Assembly: GCA_016716665.1 (NCBI GenBank)
Contig: JADJVH010000003.1
Location: 62,001 to 126,000 of the forward strand
DNA: 64,000 nt
Origin: Candidatus Opimibacter iunctus
Lineage (GTDB): Bacteria; Bacteroidota; Bacteroidia; Chitinophagales; Saprospiraceae
Reading direction: 5' to 3'
This document shows positions 53,171 through 61,856 of the stretch, piece by piece. The position numbers were made by a program, and so were the translations under genes. The notes beneath the pieces were generated by a model, which saw nothing but the letters and a program-made list of their open reading frames with translations, was not told where the DNA came from and searched no databases. Position 1 is the first letter of the stretch. Each line of letters starts with the position of its first letter.

Positions 53171-55114
53171 TTAGCTCTTCCCGACAGGGGCCGTGCCCTT
53201 TACCGGTAAGGTCTCCGACAACCATTTGTAAAACTCCCGCTGCCATACCAACGCATTCTGTGATGAGAGCACCCAATGATTTTCTTCCGGAAGATAAAGC
53301 AGCCTTGCATTCAGTCCCTTGAGTTTCGCAGCCTGGAAGGCAGATAAACCCTGTTCGACAGGCACTCGATAATCCTTACCTCCCTGTACAATCATGATCG
53401 GTGTATCCCACTTGTCCACATAATTGACCGGGTTAAATTTCTTGTACGTCTTCTGCGCCGCCTTATTCTTAAGGTCCCAATATGGACCACCCCAATCCCA
53501 GTCTACAAAAAACAGCTCCTCTGTAGTCCCATACATACTGCGCATATCAAAGATGCCATCATGGGCGATAAAGGACTTGAACCTGCCATCGTGGATGCCC
53601 GCCAGCATAAATACTGAATAGCCTCCATAGCTCGCCCCGACAGCTCCAAGCCTGTCCTTATCTACATATGGTTCCTTGCTCACCGCATCGATAGCAGAGA
53701 GGTAATCTTCCATAGCCTGGCCTCCATGATCCTTGCTGATCTCTTCATTCCACGCTGTACCATGACCCGGCATCCCCCTTCTGTTGGGTGCCACCACGAT
53801 ATACCCATTTGATGCCATCAACTGGAAGTTCCAGCGGAAAGAATAAAATTGGGTCAATGCAGATTGTGGTCCTCCCTGGCAATAAAGCAGCGTTGGATAT
53901 TTTTTGGTGGGATCAAAATCAGGTGGATAGATCACCCATACCAGCATATCTTTTTTGTCCGTGGTCTTGACCCATCTCCGCTCTGTCCTGACCATCTGGA
54001 TTTTCTTATAGGCATCATCATTGACATGGGTCAATTGTTTCATCGAGCCATCTGCGAGATTGACAGTATAAAGCTCAGCAGCATGATTCATATCCGTACG
54101 GGATACGACAAGGGTTTGTTTGGACTGACCGACGATCCCGGTGACATCAAAGTCACCAGAGGTCACTTGCCTGATCACAGGAGGTGCAGCAGTCACAGGA
54201 GAGGTTACCGGCACGTCAAACAATTGCACAGTTCCATTGACAGGCGCTGTAAAATAGATGTGCATCCCATCCGCGGACCATCTGTAGCTCTCTACATGGA
54301 GGTCATCCCGATGGGCGGTGAGATTGATATGTTGCTTGTTGGCATAGACGATGATGTCCTGCTTGTCAGACTCATATCCATCCCTGCGCATGCTGAGATA
54401 AGCCAGGGTACCGCCATTGCTGTAGGTAGGATTGATGTCATATCCCATCCTGCCTTCAGTGAGATTCCTGGTCGTCTTGGTGTTGATATCATATTCATAG
54501 ATATCCGTATTGGTACTGACCGCATAGTCCTTTCCAAATTTCTTCTTGGTGACATACAAGACTGTCGTCCCGTCAGGACCGAAGATGTAGTCTTCATCAC
54601 CGCCAAATGGTTTTTGCGGACAATCATAGGGCTCATCCTTCATGATGTCCATTTCAGAAGTGGCTATGCCATTGGTCATCGTTGACAGGATCACATGGTC
54701 AAAGGCTCCCTCTTCCCAGGTATCCCAGTGACGGATCATGAGATCGTCAAATACATACGCATTGGATTTGCTGAGATCTGAATACCGGTCAGCCCCTGTG
54801 ATCTTGACCACTTTCATTTCCTTGTTGGAGAGCTTATATTTTCCATCCGGAGAGAGGTTTTTGTCCCTGATCAGATTCTTGGTGATCTCTACAGGATCAC
54901 CCCCTTCAACAGGAAGTTGGTACATGACCGAACTGCCCTTATTGGCATCGATATTAGGTGTACTTACGGAATAGACCACGTACTTTGCGTCTGCCGTGAC
55001 TCCGAGCGGGTTGACCCGGCCAAGTTTCCACAACATTTCAGGGGTCATCTTTTGCTGGCCTTGTATATTGAGCACCAGGAGAAAGGAGAAGGAAAGGAAA
55101 ATAATGCGCTTCAT
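53171..55114 (-). CDS. S9-family peptidase (prolyl oligopeptidase / DPP-like)
   Basis: 647 residues with a signal peptide (1-19, ending NIQGQ). An N-terminal beta-propeller region precedes the alpha/beta hydrolase domain. The catalytic triad is visible: Ser495 in GASYGGYS, Asp581 in GGKDYR and His613 in EENHWV. It cleaves peptides after Pro/Ala-type residues in the periplasm or outside. The start ATG is at 55114. Its stop codon is 54 nt from the convergent ORF6N gene. Confidence 0.92.
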   Translation of the reverse strand: MKRIIFLSFSFLLVLNIQGQQKMTPEMLWKLGRVNPLGVTADAKYVVYSVSTPNIDANKGSSVMYQLPVEGGDPVEITKNLIRDKNLSPDGKYKLSNKEMKVVKITGADRYSDLSKSNAYVFDDLMIRHWDTWEEGAFDHVILSTMTNGIATSEMDIMKDEPYDCPQKPFGGDEDYIFGPDGTTVLYVTKKKFGKDYAVSTNTDIYEYDINTKTTRNLTEGRMGYDINPTYSNGGTLAYLSMRRDGYESDKQDIIVYANKQHINLTAHRDDLHVESYRWSADGMHIYFTAPVNGTVQLFDVPVTSPVTAAPPVIRQVTSGDFDVTGIVGQSKQTLVVSRTDMNHAAELYTVNLADGSMKQLTHVNDDAYKKIQMVRTERRWVKTTDKKDMLVWVIYPPDFDPTKKYPTLLYCQGGPQSALTQFYSFRWNFQLMASNGYIVVAPNRRGMPGHGTAWNEEISKDHGGQAMEDYLSAIDAVSKEPYVDKDRLGAVGASYGGYSVFMLAGIHDGRFKSFIAHDGIFDMRSMYGTTEELFFVDWDWGGPYWDLKNKAAQKTYKKFNPVNYVDKWDTPIMIVQGGKDYRVPVEQGLSAFQAAKLKGLNARLLYLPEENHWVLSSQNALVWQREFYKWLSETLPVKGTAPVGKS

Positions 55115-55267
55115 GATGGCTGATATTTAGAGCCACGAAAGTAATGTTTCTCAGCCGAAGGCTGAAGAGAAGGCGGAAGCTAAGACGAAGGCTAAGTCCG
55201 TCTATTAGACGTCAGGTGGCTGACGTCAGACGGAATCGACTAATTGTAAGACAGTGAGAGCAAGAAT

Positions 55268-55303
55268 GAAGTTATGAGAACGTTCTGACGTTCTCACAAC
55301 TTC
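55268..55303 (-). terminator. Hairpin at the end of the type-A T9SS gene
   Basis: Arms GAAGTTATGAGAACG and CGTTCTCACAACTTC pair with one mismatch around a 6-nt loop. The right arm overlaps the stop codon of the T9SS gene. No strong T-run follows on the minus strand, so it may be a weak terminator. Two further small hairpins lie upstream in the gap (TCAGCC-GAA-GGCTGA near 55152, GACGTCAG-GTGG-CTGACGTC at 55208-55227). Confidence 0.5.
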
Positions 55304-57153
55304 ACAATTCCCTTTGTCACCACTTCCTTGTGGTCAAGCATCACCTTGACGAGATATTGGCCTGCAGGCAGCGTGTGTATGCCAAAATTGAGGCTTGTCT
55401 TTCCTGCATATTCAGATGGTCCGTCAAATAAGGTCTGTACCGGTTTTCCTGAACCATCGAAGAGCGAGACAGTGATATTCTTTCCTTCAGGGTTTTCTAT
55501 ATCGATGGTGACATAGTTATCCGCCGGATTTGGGTATGTGGAGACAACCACATCGTCTTTCTGTATATCATGTGTCGCAACATTTTCTTCATTTCTTGCC
55601 AGCTTGGCTATCCAAGCTTCATTGACATTGCCCTGGCGGCCATACGAACACGATACCCATACACTGCCCGGTTGATTGTAGAGCCGCTGGATACCTGCAT
55701 AGTCACCCCATCTTTCGACAGTACCTGTCAACATATCCACAGGCCTTGTGCCTTCAATGATGGAGACAAAATCACTGTATTGTCCCAATCCATCTGAGTA
55801 CACTGCTGAAGCCCCGGGATTGCGTGTAGGACTGCAATGGCTTACTACAATGATAGCATCCTGTTGCGATGGATCACTGCCTGTCCAGGATATACCCGGG
55901 TAACCAATATAATCTGTAGGATGTGCGATGACATGCCCATAGGCCACATCTTGCAATTGGGGAAGATGAAGTATCCCATGGAAAACAGCGGAGCGGCCTG
56001 AATTGAAATCCATCGAATTGCTCACCCACTGTATCGTACCATTCTGCTCAAACGCATCCAATACCCTGGCATCATTGGTGTCCATACTGTCTTTTTTCTG
56101 CACTGCATAAGGTGGCACACCATAAGGCTGATCAAGGATACGGTGAGTCATCTCCAATGTGGCATCCGGGTCATCCTGCTTGCCGGTCAAGTGCAAGAGG
56201 AAGATCGTATCGTTGGACAAATCGAAATTACGGTCCGAAAGGAAATACATTGAAGTCGGCAATGTTTCATCTGCATTCCTGACCGGGCAAATATTGCGCA
56301 GCAGCCTGCCATTGTAAGTGATGTCTTTCCACACCTTACGGTTTAGCGGCTCTCCGTTGTACCCATTCATCTTGTTGATCTGGTGGATCTGTGTCCCAAA
56401 GAAGCCAGTCTGCCATGAACTGTCTGCATTCACTGCATTATAGGTGAGGAATAACTCATTGTCTGTGATGGAGATCATCGGATAGTCAGCAAAGGTGCCG
56501 TCATCATTGAGACATCCATCGATGTCATAGAGGTTCCATGCCCCGCGGGGATTGTTGGTCTGGCTGAAGGCCAGGGCGATCTCACTATCAGCACACTCGC
56601 TCCCATTCATGATCACCATGATAAAGCGGTCCTGCTCAGGATCATAGATGATCCTCGGATCAAAAAAACGATTTATAAGTCCACCTGTTGAGGCAAAGAA
56701 TTCATCCAGCTTATACGAACCGAGCCAGAATCCTACATTATTGGTCACCAACATATGGACGTTGATCGTAGAGACTACATTCTCCAGTGGACCCACGGCG
56801 AGGTGATTATCCAGCGGAGTGCTGGTGATGATATTGTTGCCGGAAAAACTGGCGAGGATCTCAGGAGGTGGTATGACACCCCTGCTTTGGTAAGTCACAT
56901 CAGGGCGTAGCGGGGTCTGGCGCTGTGCCTCGAGCTTCCTGGCCCTCAGGAATGCCTTCATGGCTTCCTCACCGTCTGGATGGGGCATCTCGGCATATTG
57001 GATATTGAAGGCATATGGGTCGTGAAACTGTCCCATATCCACTGAAGCCTTCAGGGGATCCTGATGGATCGTGGTGGTGTATTGGCCTGTTAACGGATTG
57101 GTTATCAGATGAAGACCAAGGCATGTCAAAGCTATTTTTATAAATTCTTGCAT
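55294..57153 (-). CDS. Secreted T9SS type-A sorting domain protein
   Basis: 619 residues. Signal-like N-terminus, then a repetitive beta-rich region containing NIITSTPLDNHLAVGP, RIIYDPEQDRFI and SITDNELFLTYNA. The C-terminal 85 residues are a T9SS type-A sorting domain: VVSTYPNPADNYVTIDI, then LPAGQYLVKVMLDHKEVVTKGIVKL. This targets the protein to the surface or outside. Function of the main domain is not recognised. The start at 57153 (MQEFIKIALTCLGLHL) provides a plausible signal. Confidence 0.85.
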   Translation of the reverse strand: MQEFIKIALTCLGLHLITNPLTGQYTTTIHQDPLKASVDMGQFHDPYAFNIQYAEMPHPDGEEAMKAFLRARKLEAQRQTPLRPDVTYQSRGVIPPPEILASFSGNNIITSTPLDNHLAVGPLENVVSTINVHMLVTNNVGFWLGSYKLDEFFASTGGLINRFFDPRIIYDPEQDRFIMVIMNGSECADSEIALAFSQTNNPRGAWNLYDIDGCLNDDGTFADYPMISITDNELFLTYNAVNADSSWQTGFFGTQIHQINKMNGYNGEPLNRKVWKDITYNGRLLRNICPVRNADETLPTSMYFLSDRNFDLSNDTIFLLHLTGKQDDPDATLEMTHRILDQPYGVPPYAVQKKDSMDTNDARVLDAFEQNGTIQWVSNSMDFNSGRSAVFHGILHLPQLQDVAYGHVIAHPTDYIGYPGISWTGSDPSQQDAIIVVSHCSPTRNPGASAVYSDGLGQYSDFVSIIEGTRPVDMLTGTVERWGDYAGIQRLYNQPGSVWVSCSYGRQGNVNEAWIAKLARNEENVATHDIQKDDVVVSTYPNPADNYVTIDIENPEGKNITVSLFDGSGKPVQTLFDGPSEYAGKTSLNFGIHTLPAGQYLVKVMLDHKEVVTKGIVKL

Positions 57154-57410
57154 AGCGATTTCTTTAAAAAATCCATTTTGTACGGGTAGCTAATGTACTG
57201 ATTTTAGGGTAAAGCCAAAAACAAGCGCCCGACTAAGGACCCATCCAATAACCCGTTTATGTAACACACTCATTGCCCCTTTGAGAATCCAATGGTTCGG
57301 GCAAATTTTGGCAAATGCTTATCTACTTCAGTGTTAAAATCCTATCCGCCTGCCATTGCATAAAAGACCTGACGATCGGATTGGTCCCAATCAGGGCAAA
57401 TCAGCTGAAC

Positions 57411-58862
57411 ATGAGAAAAATAAATCCCCGCATCTTAATGATATGGTTTTGTGTCCAGTTATGCTCCAACACTTTTGGGCAAAACATAGGTATCAATACT
57501 ATGTCTCCCCTTGGAGCTCTACATGTAAAAGGTGCAGAGGATATATCTCAGCTAATCATTGATGCGGACACCATTCAAGGCAACAATAACCCCCTGATCA
57601 GATTGAGAAGTGGTATGGGAGCTGATCTCCTGTGGATTCACTCGGATGATTCCACCAATGTCTTTATAGGCTTAAAAGCGGGAAAAGATAATATTAACAG
57701 CAACCTGGGCATCAAAAACACCTTTATCGGGAGTCGTGCCGGCATTTCTAACAGTGATGGTATATCCAATACGGCCATCGGATTTGATGCCCTTCATACT
57801 AATACACATGGAAGCAGTAACACAGCCGTTGGAATAGAGTCTCTTTTCTTCAATGGGACGGGAAATGGAAATACGGCAAATGGAAGGCAATCACTATACT
57901 CTAACGAGTATGGCATTTTTAATACAGCCTCCGGAGAGAAAGCCCTTTATTTAAATCAGGGTGGAAACTACAATGCTGCGTTTGGGTTCCTGTCCCTTTA
58001 TTCTAACAAAGCAAGTTATAATACGGCATGTGGATATGCTGCACTTCAATCAAACAACCTAGGTGACGAGAATTCAGCATTTGGTGCCTCCTCCCTGCAT
58101 TCTAATATTAATGGTGGCTCCAACACAGCTATCGGGACAGGAGCGCTATCCGCAAATACTGGAGGAAACTGGAACACAGCCATTGGATTCAATTCCCTGA
58201 GCTATGAAACATTTGGTCAATACAATATCGCCATGGGGTCAAGCAGTGGAAGTGCCCAAGGCTCACCCAATGTAAACAACACCATCAGCATCGGAAATCA
58301 CGGATATCTCAATGCAGCATCCAACCAGGCCTTCCTCGGAAATGCAGTTACGCTATGGAATGGTGGCAATGTCACCTGGAGTACGTATTCAGATGCAAGA
58401 GTGAAAACGGATGTGCACGACGATGTGAAAGGCCTGGATTTCATCACCAGGCTGAGGCCGGTCACTTATCACCGAAGTGTAAAAGCGATGGCATCCATCA
58501 CCGGCAATGACGAAGTTGAGGACTATCCTGAAAAATACGATATCGAAAAAATAAAGTTCAGTGGCTTTCTGGCCCAGGATGTGGAAGTAGCAGCCAAAGA
58601 AGCAAATTATGATTTCAGTGGAATCACCATACCGAACAGAAGCAATGAATTGTATACCCTCAGCTACGAGCAGTTTGTCGTCCCATTGGTCAAGGCTGTG
58701 CAGGAACAACAAGCGATCATCGAAGCATTGCAGCAACAGGTGGAATCGATGCACGCTGAAAAATTAATAGGAGCTGCAGACCGGCTTCAATCAGAAATCC
58801 AGCAAAAACAGATTGATGAACTGCTGAAGCGTATTGAGGCTTTAGAAAAAAATCAACATTGA
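57411..58862 (+). CDS. Secreted S74 (endosialidase chaperone) protein with 17-residue repeats, smaller copy
   Basis: 483 residues from the ATG at 57411, which gives a signal peptide (MRKINPRILMIWFCVQ). The frame extends upstream to 57315 but without a signal. About 11 YadA-head-like repeats of 17 residues follow (NTAIGFDALHTNT-type units). The C-terminal S74 intramolecular chaperone domain begins with YSDARVKTDV, with SD the usual self-cleavage region, then RLRPVTYHR, SGFLAQDVEV and a C-terminal coiled coil. It likely trimerises and self-cleaves. It is the first of two related genes, 97 nt apart. Confidence 0.85.
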   Translation: MRKINPRILMIWFCVQLCSNTFGQNIGINTMSPLGALHVKGAEDISQLIIDADTIQGNNNPLIRLRSGMGADLLWIHSDDSTNVFIGLKAGKDNINSNLGIKNTFIGSRAGISNSDGISNTAIGFDALHTNTHGSSNTAVGIESLFFNGTGNGNTANGRQSLYSNEYGIFNTASGEKALYLNQGGNYNAAFGFLSLYSNKASYNTACGYAALQSNNLGDENSAFGASSLHSNINGGSNTAIGTGALSANTGGNWNTAIGFNSLSYETFGQYNIAMGSSSGSAQGSPNVNNTISIGNHGYLNAASNQAFLGNAVTLWNGGNVTWSTYSDARVKTDVHDDVKGLDFITRLRPVTYHRSVKAMASITGNDEVEDYPEKYDIEKIKFSGFLAQDVEVAAKEANYDFSGITIPNRSNELYTLSYEQFVVPLVKAVQEQQAIIEALQQQVESMHAEKLIGAADRLQSEIQQKQIDELLKRIEALEKNQH

Positions 58863-58958
58863 TACCCAATGGATGTATCAGGAACATCCATTCAAAGGCA
58901 AGATGTTTTATTCCAATCTGTATTGATCGCTTGATCTAACGCGCCAAAAAATAACAAT

Positions 58959-61061
58959 ATGAAAGAAAAAATCTATCGGAACACCCTTTTTTGGCTACTG
59001 ATGCTGTCTTGCCAGCTTGCCTTTAGTCAAAACGTGGGTATAGGCACTGAAGATCCACAAGCTATGCTTGATATCAATGGGGATCTAGTGCTGAGGACAG
59101 GCGATATCGTCATCATGGATAGCCTGACCCTGACGCTTGATGTGGATACCCCCAGATACAGCAGTTACCGCCTTTGGCTTTCCGGACCTTATGATACCTG
59201 CGTTGTTGCAGGATTGACACCCGGTGTTGATGGACGGATCGTCACACTCTATAATCGCAATAGCTATATTCCGCTGCAACTCAACAATGAGGATGAGACA
59301 GCGTTGCCTGGCAGTGGAATCATGACGGGCACGAATAAAAACCTATGGGTTTCAGGTGGCGGCATCATCACCATGCAATACGATACTTCAGTTCAGCGGT
59401 GGGTAGTCAAAAGCAGTAATCAGGTTGTCAAATCTGCTGTCCCGATTGAATGGTTAGTGAAAGGCAATAGCGGAATCAACCCCGATTCCAATTTCCTGGG
59501 CACAATAGATAGTGTGCCTTTGCGATTGAGGCTTTTCAATCAATGGGCTGGTGAATTAAATGCAGGTAACAGAAATTATTTCATTGGAGACAGCGCAGGC
59601 ATCGCCAATACAATGGGTATTAAAAATACCGGGATTGGCTCAAAAACGCTGCCGCATAATACATCAGGCAACTGGAATACAGCGGTAGGTGCTGAAGCAT
59701 TGTATGCAAATACAACTGGTAATTATAATGCAGCCTTCGGCTTTTCGGCACTTGATTCGACGACTACCGGATACGAGAATTCCGCCTTTGGCACCCAGGC
59801 TCTTCGGTCTAACACTGTTGGAGCCTATAATACGGCTACAGGGGTTAATGCTTCATTTTCTAATACAACCGGAAGTTTTAATACGGCAAACGGAGGCTAT
59901 GTACTATTTCACAACACACAAGGCATCGCCAACACTGCTGCCGGGTATCTGGCACTCTATGAAAATGTATCCGGCAGCTATAATACCGCGATTGGAGTCA
60001 ATGCCCTTTCACAAAACAGAAATTCAGCGGCGAATACAGCATTGGGGGCATATGCCCTCTGGAGTCATCGCACTTTAGATGGTAACACAGCGCTAGGCAC
60101 CTCTTCCCTTTACCATGATACCAGTGGGGTTTCTAATACCGCTGTAGGCAATGCTGCCTTGTTTCATAATATAAACGGTAAAAAGAATATCGCTGTGGGC
60201 TCATTAACCCTCTTTTACAACAAAGGCTCTTATAACACTGCTGTTGGATGCGATGCGCTTTCGTTCAACAACCTCAGCTCCAATAACGTTGCGATTGGTG
60301 ATTCTGCGCTGTATTTCCATTCCGGAGCCCAGGGATTCAATACAGCCATTGGCAGCAAAGTAATGCCCTCCAATACGCAGGGATATTCCAACACAGCCGG
60401 TGGATATACAGCACTCTATTCCAACACCTCCGGACATTCCAATACAGCACTGGGACAGGGCGCGGGATACTGGCTACAAACCGGGAACCACAATATCAGC
60501 ATCGGGTATGGCAGCGGCACGGACCCGGGCTCTCCTAATACGGTCAATACCATAAGTATCGGAAATGAAGGATATCTCAATGCGGCATCCAACCAGGCCT
60601 TTATTGGCAATCTCAGCACTGGCTGGATTGGAGGACAAACCACCTGGTTTACCTACGCTTCTGACGCCAGAGTTAAAGATGAAGTATCAGAGGATGTGCA
60701 GGGACTGAATTTTATAAAATTACTTCGGCCGGTCACCTACCATCTGGATATCAATGCCATGAGGGTCATCACCGGCAATCAAGAAACCGAAGACTATCCC
60801 GGAAAGTATGATGTTGAAAAAATCAAACAAAGTGGATTCCTGGCCCAGGAAGTCGAGCAGGCTGCTATAGCCTCAGGATACGATTTTAGTGGCATCACTA
60901 TTCCAAAACAGGACAATGAACTTTACACTGTGAGCTATGCCCAATTTGTAGTACCACTGGTCAAAGCTGTGCAGGAGCAACAAGTGATAATCGATGATTT
61001 GAAAAAATCAAATGCAGATTTATTGATCCGCCTTGAAGCCCTGGAAAAGAAAATTCAGTAA
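58959..61061 (+). CDS. Secreted S74 (endosialidase chaperone) protein with 17-residue repeats, larger copy
   Basis: 700 residues with a signal peptide (1-23, ending LAFSQ). An N-terminal beta-rich region (about 25-200) precedes about 18 repeats of the NTAxGxxAL type with a 17-residue period. The C-terminal S74 domain starts YASDARVKDEV and contains SGFLAQEVEQ, with a terminal coiled coil. It is a paralogue of the preceding gene. It resembles trimeric adhesin heads but has no YadA membrane anchor or T9SS tail. Confidence 0.85.
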   Translation: MKEKIYRNTLFWLLMLSCQLAFSQNVGIGTEDPQAMLDINGDLVLRTGDIVIMDSLTLTLDVDTPRYSSYRLWLSGPYDTCVVAGLTPGVDGRIVTLYNRNSYIPLQLNNEDETALPGSGIMTGTNKNLWVSGGGIITMQYDTSVQRWVVKSSNQVVKSAVPIEWLVKGNSGINPDSNFLGTIDSVPLRLRLFNQWAGELNAGNRNYFIGDSAGIANTMGIKNTGIGSKTLPHNTSGNWNTAVGAEALYANTTGNYNAAFGFSALDSTTTGYENSAFGTQALRSNTVGAYNTATGVNASFSNTTGSFNTANGGYVLFHNTQGIANTAAGYLALYENVSGSYNTAIGVNALSQNRNSAANTALGAYALWSHRTLDGNTALGTSSLYHDTSGVSNTAVGNAALFHNINGKKNIAVGSLTLFYNKGSYNTAVGCDALSFNNLSSNNVAIGDSALYFHSGAQGFNTAIGSKVMPSNTQGYSNTAGGYTALYSNTSGHSNTALGQGAGYWLQTGNHNISIGYGSGTDPGSPNTVNTISIGNEGYLNAASNQAFIGNLSTGWIGGQTTWFTYASDARVKDEVSEDVQGLNFIKLLRPVTYHLDINAMRVITGNQETEDYPGKYDVEKIKQSGFLAQEVEQAAIASGYDFSGITIPKQDNELYTVSYAQFVVPLVKAVQEQQVIIDDLKKSNADLLIRLEALEKKIQ

Positions 61062-61154
61062 TCCATCGTGACCTCATGATCCGCGAGAATGATGATATCC
61101 CTCTTCGTCATAAACAACCCCACCCGTGACTTCTTGATTGACTATCTTTAATCT

Positions 61155-61856
61155 ATGCGCCATCTCCTCCTTGTCATTATCATGTGCCTGTCTATCAGCG
61201 TGTCGGCGCAACTCAATGGCAAATATATCTTCAGGCACATCGATCAAACAGATGGATTGCTTCACACCATGGTCAAAGGCATAAGCCAGGATACCAATGG
61301 CTACATGTGGATCCTAACCTGGAATGGCTTGCAGCGCTATGATGGTTCAAGGTTTGTCCACTATCCCGAAATTATAAACGATTATAGTTTTGGTACTTTT
61401 CATGACAGTGAGTTGTACATTGATACTACGACAAACAGCCTCTGGATATTTACCTCCGGAGTCATCAAAAAAATCAACCTGTCTTCCTATACGATCAGCA
61501 CCATACCCTTGCATGATTTTCTTCAGGAAAGATTACATCACCCTACAGATCGGTTTACCAATGAAACCCGTGAATCGTGGCTGATGGGCGAAGCAGGCGT
61601 GATGGCGTTTGATACGGAATCAAGGTTAATCAGTGAATTTTTTAATGTTAACCCCGGCCAACATAACCGCAATACTACGGTCATCAAGGATCCACTCACA
61701 GGTGATATCCTGACCCACAATTTCAGGCATCTCATGATTGGTGACAGCAGGACCCACAGGATCTATTCCTCATCTGACTCGGTTCCTGAACATCGATGCT
61801 ACGCCAGTTGTGGAATCTGTATGGTAATTCAAACAAGCTTCGCTATATCCTCCTAG
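61155..61856 (+). CDS. Propeller-type sensor histidine kinase, N-terminal fragment
   Basis: Signal peptide (1-21, ending VSAQ) and the first beta-propeller (Reg_prop-type) units: DGLLHTMVKGISQDTNGYMWILT followed by GLQRYDG. The frame ends out of phase. Coding resumes in the frame starting at 61796, with a one-base deletion near 61793-61796. The gene is the N-terminal part of the large kinase described next. Confidence 0.82.
   Translation: MRHLLLVIIMCLSISVSAQLNGKYIFRHIDQTDGLLHTMVKGISQDTNGYMWILTWNGLQRYDGSRFVHYPEIINDYSFGTFHDSELYIDTTTNSLWIFTSGVIKKINLSSYTISTIPLHDFLQERLHHPTDRFTNETRESWLMGEAGVMAFDTESRLISEFFNVNPGQHNRNTTVIKDPLTGDILTHNFRHLMIGDSRTHRIYSSSDSVPEHRCYASCGICMVIQTSFAISS

Noticed and set aside
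53849..54685. 278-residue frame opposite the S9 peptidase gene
   Set aside because: Shadow of a conserved gene with a full catalytic triad on the other strand.
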